Source of the DNA: Ignavibacteriaceae bacterium
GTDB lineage: Bacteria > Bacteroidota > Ignavibacteria > Ignavibacteriales > Ignavibacteriaceae
Direction of reading: 5' to 3'
Assembly: GCA_023231105.1 (NCBI GenBank)
Contig: JALNWB010000149.1
Coordinates: 1 to 9,734, forward strand
DNA: 9,734 bases
The notes beneath the pieces are model-generated. The model did no database searches and had not been told where the DNA came from. It saw only the letters and a list, made by a program, of their open reading frames with translations. Positions 1 through 6,815 of the stretch are shown here, in pieces. Every line of letters begins with the position of its first letter. The stretch's first letter is position 1. The translations under genes were made by a program, and so were the position numbers.

Positions 1-1
1 C

Positions 2-1234
2 AACTGGGTTATTGGTGTCCCAAATTTAACTACTACTTCCGGTACAAATTATGGAATGGTTACCACAAATAACATTGTTATCGATGGTTCAAATACGGTT
101 GGCGGAACAACAAGAGATTTAACTATTCAAAATGTATCTGGGGCGAGTCAATATTCAAACGTTATCAGACTATTAGGTGACGTAAATAATTTTACATTAA
201 AAAATACAATTGTAAAACAAATGTCACTTACCTCTTCTTACGCGGTTGTATTCGTGAATAGATATTTCGGGACTACTTTATTTACTCCCGATAGTATACT
301 TATTGAAAATTGCGAAATAAATGCAAGCAAAACAAAAGGGCAAGCAATTGCAGTTACAAATAGTGGAAATCCACCTTCTCCTTGGGCTGGCGTTTCGAAT
401 TTAACTATTAAAAACAATAAGATTGTTGCAACAGCACGCGGAATATTCTTAAATTATGCTGGTGGACCAACGGTTATAAGCGGAAATGAAATTTCAATGA
501 ACCAAATTCAAGCGAGTACTAATACTACCGGAATTTTTCTCTATACGATTGATTCGGCAGCTGTAATTGATATATACAATAACAAAATAAATCAACTTCA
601 ATCAATAAACAGTACTGCAACATATTACACCGCTGGTATTGATTGCATAAATAGTTTACTTGTTCCATACACCGCAAATATTTATAATAATTTTATTAGC
701 GGTTTTACTTCGACAATTGCATCCGGAACAACAGCATTTTATGGTATTAAATCTGATGCAAATGCTGCTCCAACCATTAACGTTTTTCATAATACAATTT
801 ATATGGATGATTTGCAGACTACCGGGGGCACTATTACCTACTATGGTCTTTATATGACGAGAGGTGCATTTACAGCAAAAAATAATATCGTATATGATAA
901 AGAAGGTGACTTTAGTACATCTTGTATCGCACGCTTGGATACACTCGGAACGCTGGAATCAAATTATAACAATTATTATCCTGCTGGCGCATTATCAACC
1001 GTTGGTTATTTTGGAGTGGCAGCTACTCCTACTTTAGCTGATTGGAGAACTGCTTCTTCTCAAGATGCCAATTCTAGTGCAAAAGATGTTACGTTTGCTT
1101 CAGTTTCCGATTTACATCTTTCAGGCGCTTCCACAAGTGATGGAGATTTACTCGGAATTGCTGTAGGTATTACTACAGATATCGATGGTGATCTTCGTAG
1201 TACGGTCAATCCTTACAAAGGCGCTGACGAAGGT
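2..1234 (+). repeat. Beta-helix module copy 1 (left end missing)
   Basis: This is the first of two tandem protein-coding modules. It aligns with 1253-2779 through shared landmarks: DGSNTVGGTTRDLT (from 83, versus 1607), NIYNNKI-type turns, DWRTASSQDA (about 1037, versus 2582), SDLHL and GADE (1220, versus 2765). The offset is 1524 nt at the first landmark and 1545 nt at the last, a period of about 508-515 codons. The module start, equivalent to the GDIYVG segment of copy 2, falls before the window. Confidence 0.85.
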
Positions 1235-3349
1235 TCCCTCGTTGGAGTAAAGGGTGATATTTATGTCGGTAATGACGGTACTGGTCCTGGCGGGACTAAG
1301 CCTAATTTCTCAACTTTAAAAGCTGCCGTTGATTATTTAAATGATACGCCAATATTAGATAATGTTAACGTCTATTTTACAAGTGACATTACAGAACCTT
1401 ATACCGGTTCAGTTGGTATTGGTTTAGCGGTTAATCCTGATCCTTATACAGTTACATTTAAACCATATACCGGCATTCAACCGGTGATTACATTCGATTA
1501 TCCTACAGACCTTAATTCCGGTCCTTCCGGAGCGTTTATCATTGGTATTCCAAGTAAAGGAAATGTTACATGGGATTCTTTACGAACCACAAAAAATATC
1601 GTTTTTGATGGTTCAAATACAGTTGGCGGAACCACGAGAGATTTAACACTTCAATCTGCTACAACTGCCCAGAGAAATGGTTTCCCAATAGTAATAGTGG
1701 GGGATGTTTCTAATGTAACAATTAAGAATTGTAATATTTTTCATAAAGCTCAAGCCGTCAGTACTTCAAACTTGTTTATCAGCGCTATTATGATAAGATC
1801 AAGAAACTATCTCAGTACTGATTGGGTACCGAATCACATTACGTTTGATAATAATCATATTAGTTCAAATTTTGACGGAGTTCCTCAAAACGCACAGGCA
1901 ATTGGTACATACCAATCAGGTACTCCGGTTCCCGCTACTTTCCCGAATAATATTACGATCAAAAACAATCTTCTTGAAGGGAAAAGAAGAGCTGTTGTCC
2001 TTTATCAAGCCGGAAGTTTTGATATTTTTAACAACGAGGTTATTCTAAACCAGAATATTGCTGCAAATACTTCGAATGAAGCTATTTATGCAGTTGCTGT
2101 AAACGCCGGTTCAGTTGTTAATATTTACAATAATAAAATATCAAAAGTTTCATCTATGACCAGTGGCGTTGGTTTTGGTAATACTGCAATCAGCATTGAA
2201 TCTAATGGAACATATAATGTTCATAATAATATGATCACGGGATTCGAATTGACTGCAGCTAATCCAACAGCATTTTTAACCGGTATAAAAAATTCATCTG
2301 CAACGGATACTTTGAACTTATATTACAATACTATCTTTATGAATGATATTGCAGATATCGGAACAGGCGCTGTTGCTTATAAAGGATTATCAATTTCCAA
2401 TGGTGTTAATACTGTAAAAAATAATATTGTATTTACAGCGGAACCTAACTTTGCCTCTTACTGTTTTTCTAGAGAAGGCGCTCTTGGAACTTTAACATCA
2501 GACTATAACGACCTCTTTGTTCAAGATAACGTAAATGGAAAAGTTGGAAGTTGGAACGGTGTTGACGCTCCTACTTTTGCTGATTGGAAAACTGCTTCAA
2601 CTCAGGATGCAAATTCAAAATCAGTAACTGTAAATTTCAAATCCGTTTCAGATTTACATCTTACCGGTGCCTCAGACGGTGATGCAAACCTTATTGGAAC
2701 TCCTATTGCCGGTTTAACAACAGACATTGACGGCGATACAAGAAGCGTAACATTCCCTTATGTGGGCGCTGATGAGTCAAATACTCCTTTACCTGTTGAA
2801 TTAACTTCATTTTCGGTTTCCTCTAAAGGAAATATAGTTGACTTAAACTGGCAGACTGCTACTGAAAAGAATAGTTCATATTTTGAAATTCAACGTAAAT
2901 CTGAAAAAACCAATTGGGCATCTGTAGGAAAAGTAAACGCTTCCGGTACAACTACCGAACGTGTTAAATACAGTTTCTCAGAAAAAGATGTAAAAGGTCC
3001 GGTTGTATTCTATAGATTAAAAATGGTTGATTTAGATGGCGGCTATAGCTTCTCAAAAGAAGTTGAAGTAAAAGTGGACGTTCCTGTTAATTTTGAATTA
3101 AGTCAGAATTATCCTAATCCGTTTAATCCTTCAACTACTATTAAGTATGCAGTTCCAGTTGACTCAAAAGTAAGACTTGATGTTTATTCCACACTTGGCG
3201 AATTAGTAACGACTTTAGTTAATGATTTGCAACCTGCTGGAAATTATTCGATAGCTTTTGATGCATCAAGATTTGCAAGCGGTATCTATATTTACAGATT
3301 AACTGCAAACAGCACAATAATTACTAAAAAGATGTTGTTGATCAAGTAA
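2..3349 (+). CDS. T9SS-secreted protein with tandem beta-helix modules (5' truncated)
   Basis: The frame is open from the window's left edge to a TAA at 3347-3349 (1115 visible codons), so the start lies upstream. The ATG at 56 sits inside a repeated module and is not a credible start. The visible protein has two homologous modules (2-1234, truncated; 1253-2779). Each is rich in short Asn/Ile/Val turns such as LTIKNNKI, IYNNKI and ITIKNNLL, the pattern of right-handed parallel beta-helix (PbH1) repeats. Each module ends in a DW(R/K)TAS(S/T)QDA segment, SDLHL and TTDIDGD..R....Y.GADE. An Ig/FN3-like stretch (about 2788-3090, LPVELTSF...LNWQTATE) and a T9SS type A sorting domain (3092-3346) follow. 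Family knowledge: such proteins cross the outer membrane by the type IX system and are anchored or released after C-terminal cleavage. Beta-helix modules often bind or cleave polysaccharides or act in adhesion. No catalytic residues can be assigned, so substrate and enzymatic status are unknown. An intrinsic terminator follows 24 bp after the stop. Confidence 0.9.
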   Translation, partial: NWVIGVPNLTTTSGTNYGMVTTNNIVIDGSNTVGGTTRDLTIQNVSGASQYSNVIRLLGDVNNFTLKNTIVKQMSLTSSYAVVFVNRYFGTTLFTPDSILIENCEINASKTKGQAIAVTNSGNPPSPWAGVSNLTIKNNKIVATARGIFLNYAGGPTVISGNEISMNQIQASTNTTGIFLYTIDSAAVIDIYNNKINQLQSINSTATYYTAGIDCINSLLVPYTANIYNNFISGFTSTIASGTTAFYGIKSDANAAPTINVFHNTIYMDDLQTTGGTITYYGLYMTRGAFTAKNNIVYDKEGDFSTSCIARLDTLGTLESNYNNYYPAGALSTVGYFGVAATPTLADWRTASSQDANSSAKDVTFASVSDLHLSGASTSDGDLLGIAVGITTDIDGDLRSTVNPYKGADEGSLVGVKGDIYVGNDGTGPGGTKPNFSTLKAAVDYLNDTPILDNVNVYFTSDITEPYTGSVGIGLAVNPDPYTVTFKPYTGIQPVITFDYPTDLNSGPSGAFIIGIPSKGNVTWDSLRTTKNIVFDGSNTVGGTTRDLTLQSATTAQRNGFPIVIVGDVSNVTIKNCNIFHKAQAVSTSNLFISAIMIRSRNYLSTDWVPNHITFDNNHISSNFDGVPQNAQAIGTYQSGTPVPATFPNNITIKNNLLEGKRRAVVLYQAGSFDIFNNEVILNQNIAANTSNEAIYAVAVNAGSVVNIYNNKISKVSSMTSGVGFGNTAISIESNGTYNVHNNMITGFELTAANPTAFLTGIKNSSATDTLNLYYNTIFMNDIADIGTGAVAYKGLSISNGVNTVKNNIVFTAEPNFASYCFSREGALGTLTSDYNDLFVQDNVNGKVGSWNGVDAPTFADWKTASTQDANSKSVTVNFKSVSDLHLTGASDGDANLIGTPIAGLTTDIDGDTRSVTFPYVGADESNTPLPVELTSFSVSSKGNIVDLNWQTATEKNSSYFEIQRKSEKTNWASVGKVNASGTTTERVKYSFSEKDVKGPVVFYRLKMVDLDGGYSFSKEVEVKVDVPVNFELSQNYPNPFNPSTTIKYAVPVDSKVRLDVYSTLGELVTTLVNDLQPAGNYSIAFDASRFASGIYIYRLTANSTIITKKMLLIK
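1253..2779 (+). repeat. Beta-helix module copy 2 (complete)
   Basis: This complete module of about 509 residues starts at GDIYVGNDGTGPGGTKPNFSTLKAAVDYLND and ends at GADES. The opening has the look of a YVG....(F/Y).TLKAAVDALN entry segment commonly seen before beta-helix repeats in secreted FCB-group proteins. At DNA level the best-conserved stretch (1607-1647, versus 83-123) matches copy 1 at 38 of 41 bases. Most of the module has diverged much further, which suggests an old duplication with local constraint or gene conversion. Confidence 0.85.
3092..3346 (+). other. T9SS type A C-terminal sorting domain
   Basis: The last 85 residues begin FELSQNYPNPFNPSTTIKY and continue with V.LDVYSTLGE.V.TL, a PAGNYS..FDAS segment, SGIYIYRL and a basic tail ending KKMLLIK. 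This is the usual order for the type A sorting domain (FlgD-like Ig fold). In characterised T9SS systems the domain directs the protein to the outer-membrane translocon and is removed by the PorU sortase. None of the secretion machinery genes are in the window. Confidence 0.93.
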
Positions 3350-3373
3350 TCTCGCTTCATACTTATTTCTTAT

Positions 3374-3403
3374 AAAGACCGGGTTCAGCCCGGTCTTTTT
3401 TTT
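3374..3403 (+). terminator. Intrinsic terminator of the T9SS protein gene
   Basis: A 10-bp perfect stem AAAGACCGGG / CCCGGTCTTT closes a 5-nt loop (TTCAG) and runs into eight T residues (3396-3403). It lies 24 bp after the stop codon of the upstream gene. Only three A residues precede the stem, so it is a poor terminator in the other direction. Confidence 0.92.
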
Positions 3404-3555
3404 GTGAAAGGCTAACATTTATCTAAAAAATAGAAACTTAAAATTGCCTTGGTTACTTCTTTGCATAACCATTATTCGATATGTCGAATTATTGTTATTC
3501 AAAGTTCATGGAATTTAATAGTAAGTGGTAACTGATGATTAGCAAAGATTTGTTA

Positions 3556-3677
3556 CAACGAATCAACTCGTTGAATATGGGAAAGTAAATAAAAACGGCT
3601 TTAGCCAAATGATAAAAATTTGTTAGACTAAAGCCGGGACTTTTATACGTTCTTAATCCATGAGCTAAAGCTCACGG
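3556..3677. repeat. REP-like palindrome cluster
   Basis: Three palindromic units lie within about 120 bp. They are CAACGA-atcaac-TCGTTG (3556-3573), a long hairpin with arms CGGCTTTAG (3596-3604) and CTAAAGCCG (3628-3636) plus an inner CAAAT/ATTTG stem (3606-3610/3618-3622), and CC-a-TGAGCT-aa-AGCTCA-c-GG (3658-3677). The left arm of the second is itself part of a GGCT-tt-AGCC palindrome (3597-3606). The repeated GCTTTAGC/GCTAAAGC core at close intervals is typical of dispersed REP/BIME-like elements in FCB-group genomes. Whether it is repeated elsewhere in this genome cannot be seen from one copy. Confidence 0.6.
3587..3636 (-). terminator. Probable sucC terminator within the REP-like hairpin
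   Basis: Read on the minus strand, the arms CGGCTTTAG and CTAAAGCCG form a 9-bp stem. It is extended inside by CAAAT/ATTTG around a 7-nt loop with unpaired bases between the two stems. TTTTTATTT follows directly (3595 down to 3587). It lies about 65 nt after the sucC stop. The internal bulge makes it less canonical than the terminator at 3374, but the stem plus U-tract arrangement is clear and oriented for sucC. Confidence 0.7.
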
Positions 3678-3700
3678 CAAAGGAATTATTTTAAAGCATT

Positions 3701-4915
3701 TTACTTCTTCAAGATCGCAGTGACTTTTTCAGCAGCATCTTTTAAAGTTGTTGCAACTTCAAAGTTCAATCCTGATTCTTTTAGTAGCACTCCCGCTTCT
3801 TTTGCGTTCGTTCCTTCAAGTCTTACAACAATGGGGATAGTTACGTTAACTGTTTTGGTCGCTTCAATAACTCCAGCCGCAACGCGGTCGCAACGGACAA
3901 TTCCACCGAAGATGTTAATCAAAATTGCTTTCACATTCGGGTCGGAAAGAATAATTTTAAAACCATTAGCAACTGTTTCTTTATTCGCTCCACCGCCGAC
4001 GTCTAAAAAGTTAGCGGGTTCGCCACCGGCAAGTTTGATAATATCCATCGTTCCCATCGCAAGTCCGGCGCCGTTAACCATACAGCCGACATTTCCGTCA
4101 AGTTTAATATAATTCAAATTATATTTTGAAGCTTCAATTTCAAGCGGGTCTTCTTCGCCTAAATCTCTAAATGCCATAATATCGGGATGACGGAAAAGTG
4201 CGTTGTCGTCAATATTCATCTTGGCGTCAAGTGCAACGATTCTGTTATCGTTTGTAATTACTAAGGGATTTATTTCAAGAAGGGAAGCATCGATTGCTTC
4301 GTATGCAGCATAAAGTTGTTTAATGAACTTTTGAAAATTCTTAAAATTATCACCGCTTAAACCAAGAGCAAAAGCAAGTTCGCGCGCTTGGAATGCTTGA
4401 AGCCCAACCGCTGGATCGACCCAAACTTTAATAATTTTTTCAGGAGTTTCGGCGGCGACTTTTTCAATTTCTACTCCGCCTTCGGTAGAAGCCATAATAA
4501 CATTTTGCGAAACAGTTCTATCAAGAAGGATTCCAAGATAAAATTCTTTTACATAATCCAAACCTTCAGCAATAAAAAGAGTTTTAACAATTTTTCCTTC
4601 ACTTCCGGTCTGATGTGTTACTAAAAGGTTTCCGAGAATTTTCTCCGCATATTCGCGAGCCTTTTCAACTGAAGTAGTGAACTTAACTCCTCCTTCAAGA
4701 ATGAGTTCATTACGATTTCCAGGATTGTAAACTTTTCCTTTCCCTCTGCCGCCGGCGTGGATTTGCGATTTAACGACATATTGATTTATGCCAAGACTTT
4801 TCAATTGTTGAATCGCTTTTTCAAATTCATCCAAATGTTTTATAGCAAAACCGTCTTGCACGGGAACAGAGAATTTTTTCAATAATTCTTTTGCTTGATA
4901 CTCATGAATTTTCAT
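3701..4915 (-). CDS. sucC: Succinyl-CoA ligase (ADP-forming), beta subunit
   Basis: This is the beta subunit of the TCA-cycle enzyme that converts succinyl-CoA, phosphate and ADP (or GDP) to succinate, CoA and ATP (or GTP) with SucD. The 404 residues are close to the family's usual 385-400. It opens with MKIHEYQAKELLKKF, the standard SucC N-terminus, then the ATP-grasp nucleotide-binding segment KSQIHAGGRGKGK (about 49-61). The metal-binding pair is in LEINPL (N216) and ALDAK (D230), matching N199/D213 of the E. coli protein. The CoA-ligase half carries GNVGCMVNGAGLAMGTMD (274-291), FLDVGGGA, ILINIFGGIVRCD (331-343) and VVRLEGTN (363-370). The start is supported by the family N-terminus and by AAGGA about 12 nt upstream, slightly distant. 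sucD is not adjacent: the gene upstream is a P5C dehydrogenase and the one downstream is convergent. The nucleotide preference cannot be decided from sequence. Confidence 0.97.
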   Translation of the reverse strand: MKIHEYQAKELLKKFSVPVQDGFAIKHLDEFEKAIQQLKSLGINQYVVKSQIHAGGRGKGKVYNPGNRNELILEGGVKFTTSVEKAREYAEKILGNLLVTHQTGSEGKIVKTLFIAEGLDYVKEFYLGILLDRTVSQNVIMASTEGGVEIEKVAAETPEKIIKVWVDPAVGLQAFQARELAFALGLSGDNFKNFQKFIKQLYAAYEAIDASLLEINPLVITNDNRIVALDAKMNIDDNALFRHPDIMAFRDLGEEDPLEIEASKYNLNYIKLDGNVGCMVNGAGLAMGTMDIIKLAGGEPANFLDVGGGANKETVANGFKIILSDPNVKAILINIFGGIVRCDRVAAGVIEATKTVNVTIPIVVRLEGTNAKEAGVLLKESGLNFEVATTLKDAAEKVTAILKK

Positions 4916-4946
4916 TGTTCTGTTTATTCCTTTATTTAATTAAAAA

Positions 4947-4976
4947 ATTATTATTCCTATTACACAGATACGTCAA
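4947..4976 (-). promoter_or_regulatory. Candidate sigma70-like promoter for sucC
   Basis: On the minus strand TTGACG (4976-4971, five of six to TTGACA) is followed after 18 nt by AATAAT (4952-4947, five of six to TATAAT). This would start transcription around 4935-4940, about 20-25 nt before the sucC ATG. The surroundings are very AT-rich, so a chance match to the -10 is easy. The -35 match and its position just outside the inverted repeat make it the best candidate in the gap. Confidence 0.4.
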
Positions 4977-4978
4977 CA

Positions 4979-5057
4979 ATTCTTAATCGTAATCATAATC
5001 TTGTTCTTAATCTATTGTAAAAAGGAGTAAGATTACGATTAAGAATATGATTAAGAG
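4979..5057. repeat. Inverted arrays of a hexamer-phased AATCNT repeat
   Basis: The arms ATTCTTAATCGTAATC (4979-4994) and its exact reverse complement (5031-5046) form a perfect 16-bp inverted repeat around a 36-nt centre, and pairing continues imperfectly for six more positions inward. Both arms are hexanucleotide-phased. The left reads as AATC-GT, AATC-AT, AATC-TT, a degenerate unit, then AATC-TA. The right is the same type of array in reverse (GATTAAG at 5038 and 5049). The structure fills the space from just beyond the P5C dehydrogenase stop to just upstream of the candidate sucC -35. No T-tract follows either arm, so it is not a standard intrinsic terminator. It may be a dispersed repeat, an mRNA-stabilising hairpin or a binding site. 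Confidence 0.8.
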
Positions 5058-6605
5058 TTATACTTTTTCACTCATTAATTTTGCCTGCATGAAAAGAAGG
5101 AGATAGTCTCTTCCGCCGGCTTTTGAATCGGTTCCCGACATATTAAAACCGCCAAACGGATGTCCGCCAACCATAGCGCCTGTGCATTTTCTGTTAAAGT
5201 AGAGATTCCCAATCAGCAATTCTTTTTTAGCTTTCTCAATTTTTTTGCGATTGTTTGTATATACCGCACCTGTTAATCCATATCTTGTATTATTGGCAAT
5301 CTTTAAAGCGTCATCAAAATTGTTGGATTTAATAACTGCCAACACCGGACCAAAAATTTCTTCTTGTGAAATAACGGTGAGAGGTTTAATGTCTGTGAAG
5401 ACAGTTGGTTTGATATAATATCCGTTACCCGCGGCTTTTTCGCCACCGCAAAGAAGTTTGCCTTCTTTTTTACCGATAGCAATGTAACCGAGAATATTTC
5501 TTTCAGCGGTTGCATTTGAGACCGGTCCCATACGATAATTTTCTTCTGCTACTCCAACTTCAATTTTGTCAACTTCTGTTTTCAATTTTTCAACAAAAAA
5601 TTTATAAATTGATTTATCAACCACAACGCGGGAACAAGCAGAACATTTTTGTCCTTGAAAACCAAAAGCGGAAGCGACAACACCCTGCACAGCGGAATCA
5701 ATATTTGTTTCACTATCAATGATGATCGTATCTTTGCCACCCATTTCGGCAACAACACGTTTTAACCAAATTTGTTCCGGTTGTACTTTGGCGGCTAATT
5801 CATTAATATGAATTCCTACTTCCATCGAACCGGTAAAAGAAACAAAACGGGTTTTCGGATGACCGACTAAAGTATCGCCAACTTCACCGCCGGAACCAGG
5901 CAAAAAGTTCAATACTCCTTTTGGCAAACCGGCTTCTTCCATAATATCACAAAAAACTTTTCCTATCATCGGCGTATCACTTGAGGGTTTTAAGACGACA
6001 GTATTTCCCGCAACAATAGCAGCCGAAGACATCCCAACTAAAATAGCAAATGGAAAATTCCAAGGGGGAACAACTACACCAACGCCAAGTGGAATATAAA
6101 CAAGTTCATTTTTTTCGCCGGCAACGGGAGTAATAGGTTGCTTTTCAGCGTAACGCAGCATTTCGTGTCCGTAAAAATCTAAGAAATCAATTGCTTCTGC
6201 GGTGTCGGCATCAGCTTCTGCAAAGTTTTTTCCGATTTCCAAAACCATATAGGCGTTAATTTCAAATCGTCTTTTTCTGGCGATTGCAGCGGCTTTAAAA
6301 AGATAGTTTGCTCTTTCGGATGCGGGAGTATATTTCCATGTTTGGAAAGTTTTGTTGGCGCTTTCAACAGCAAAGTCGGCTAATTCCTTCGTCCCTTTGT
6401 AAAACGTTGCAATTATTTCGTCTTTATTAGAGGGATTATATGAATTAAATGTTTGGTCAGTTTTTATTTTCTTTCCGTTTATAATAAGCTCATAGGTTTT
6501 TCCTAATTTTTGACGGACAACTTTTAAAGCCTCTTTTTGTTTTGATAAATTTTTTGGATTAGTAAAATCGAGCAGCGGTTCATTTTGAAAAGGTTTTATT
6601 CGCAT
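5058..6605 (-). CDS. pruA: L-glutamate gamma-semialdehyde (P5C) dehydrogenase, RocA type
   Basis: This is an NAD-dependent aldehyde dehydrogenase oxidising glutamate gamma-semialdehyde (from 1-pyrroline-5-carboxylate) to glutamate, the second step of proline breakdown. At 515 residues it equals the length I recall for Bacillus RocA. It shares family-specific stretches with it: EADADTAEAIDFL.FY (129-145), HPKTRFVSFTGS (249-260), KVQPEQ.WLKRV.AEMGGKDT (273-293), GNLYFNR.CTGA (466-477) and HPFGGFNMSGTDSKAGG (482-498). Catalytic Cys is C321 in GQKCSACSR. The general base is E287 in AEMGGK, the oxyanion Asn N183 in PWNFP, and cofactor contacts lie in KPSSDTP and EEIFGP (415-420). The start at 6605 is backed by AAGGAA 7 nt upstream and by N-terminal similarity (F.NEPL.DFT). 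It is a monofunctional enzyme with no proline dehydrogenase domain, and no putA/proDH gene is in the window. sucC follows on the same strand after 142 bp. The divergent gene upstream is a hybrid kinase. Confidence 0.96.
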   Translation of the reverse strand: MRIKPFQNEPLLDFTNPKNLSKQKEALKVVRQKLGKTYELIINGKKIKTDQTFNSYNPSNKDEIIATFYKGTKELADFAVESANKTFQTWKYTPASERANYLFKAAAIARKRRFEINAYMVLEIGKNFAEADADTAEAIDFLDFYGHEMLRYAEKQPITPVAGEKNELVYIPLGVGVVVPPWNFPFAILVGMSSAAIVAGNTVVLKPSSDTPMIGKVFCDIMEEAGLPKGVLNFLPGSGGEVGDTLVGHPKTRFVSFTGSMEVGIHINELAAKVQPEQIWLKRVVAEMGGKDTIIIDSETNIDSAVQGVVASAFGFQGQKCSACSRVVVDKSIYKFFVEKLKTEVDKIEVGVAEENYRMGPVSNATAERNILGYIAIGKKEGKLLCGGEKAAGNGYYIKPTVFTDIKPLTVISQEEIFGPVLAVIKSNNFDDALKIANNTRYGLTGAVYTNNRKKIEKAKKELLIGNLYFNRKCTGAMVGGHPFGGFNMSGTDSKAGGRDYLLLFMQAKLMSEKV

Positions 6606-6815
6606 TAAAAAATTCCTTAAAGTAGATAAAAATTAATGACAAAAATTACAGCTTTTGGGCTTTAGAAACAATCTTATCAACTTCTAAAAAAGTTATTCGA
6701 TAATAACGGAGAAAAGGGCTATCGGTTAAGAAGATGAAAATTTGAATTGATGGAAAATTTTAATAGATTTCGTTTAAGGCAAGAGTTTACTCTACATTAA
6801 AAAAATTAGGCACGA
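6606..6815. promoter_or_regulatory. Divergent intergenic region (pruA / hybrid kinase)
   Basis: This 210-bp spacer must contain the promoters for the two divergent genes. No strong consensus stands out. For the kinase, TTGAAT (6742-6747), 16 nt, TAGATT (6764-6769) is a weak match (four of six each). For pruA, on the minus strand, TTGTTT, 17 nt, TAATTT, with TTTG near by, is also weak and faintly recalls the TTTG/TAnnTTTG promoters of Bacteroidetes. A perfect 6-bp inverted repeat GTTATT-cgat-AATAAC at 6692-6707 lies mid-spacer and could be an operator. It could equally be chance in such AT-rich DNA. No coding frame or RNA gene is visible. Confidence 0.4.

Larger units (their letters stand above)
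3404..3700. other. Gap between convergent genes; palindromes but no gene
   Basis: No coding frame with a credible start or RNA gene is visible here. The left half (3404-3550) is plain AT-rich sequence apart from a small 6-bp hairpin, ATTCGA-tatg-TCGAAT, at 3474-3489. The right half (3556-3677) holds the palindrome cluster and the sucC terminator annotated separately. The last 23 bp before the sucC stop show nothing notable. Confidence 0.7.

Noticed and set aside
56..58. ATG as the start of the T9SS protein gene
   Set aside because: The frame is open upstream to the window edge, and the codons before it (NWVIGVP...) correspond to the FIIGIPS segment of module 2, so the ATG is internal.
3474..3489. 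ATTCGA/TCGAAT hairpin as a terminator or operator
   Set aside because: It is a 6-bp AT-rich stem with no T-tract, not near any start codon and likely by chance. It is mentioned only in the gap description.
3720..4112. 130-codon plus-strand open frame antisense to sucC
   Set aside because: It lies wholly opposite a well-conserved gene and its translation is low-complexity, hydrophobic and Pro/Ser-rich, with no recognisable domain: a shadow frame.
4979..5057. Hexamer arrays considered as a CRISPR or an intrinsic terminator
   Set aside because: The units are 6 nt with no spacers and the two arrays are in inverted orientation, so it is not a CRISPR. No T-tract follows either arm, so it is not a standard terminator.
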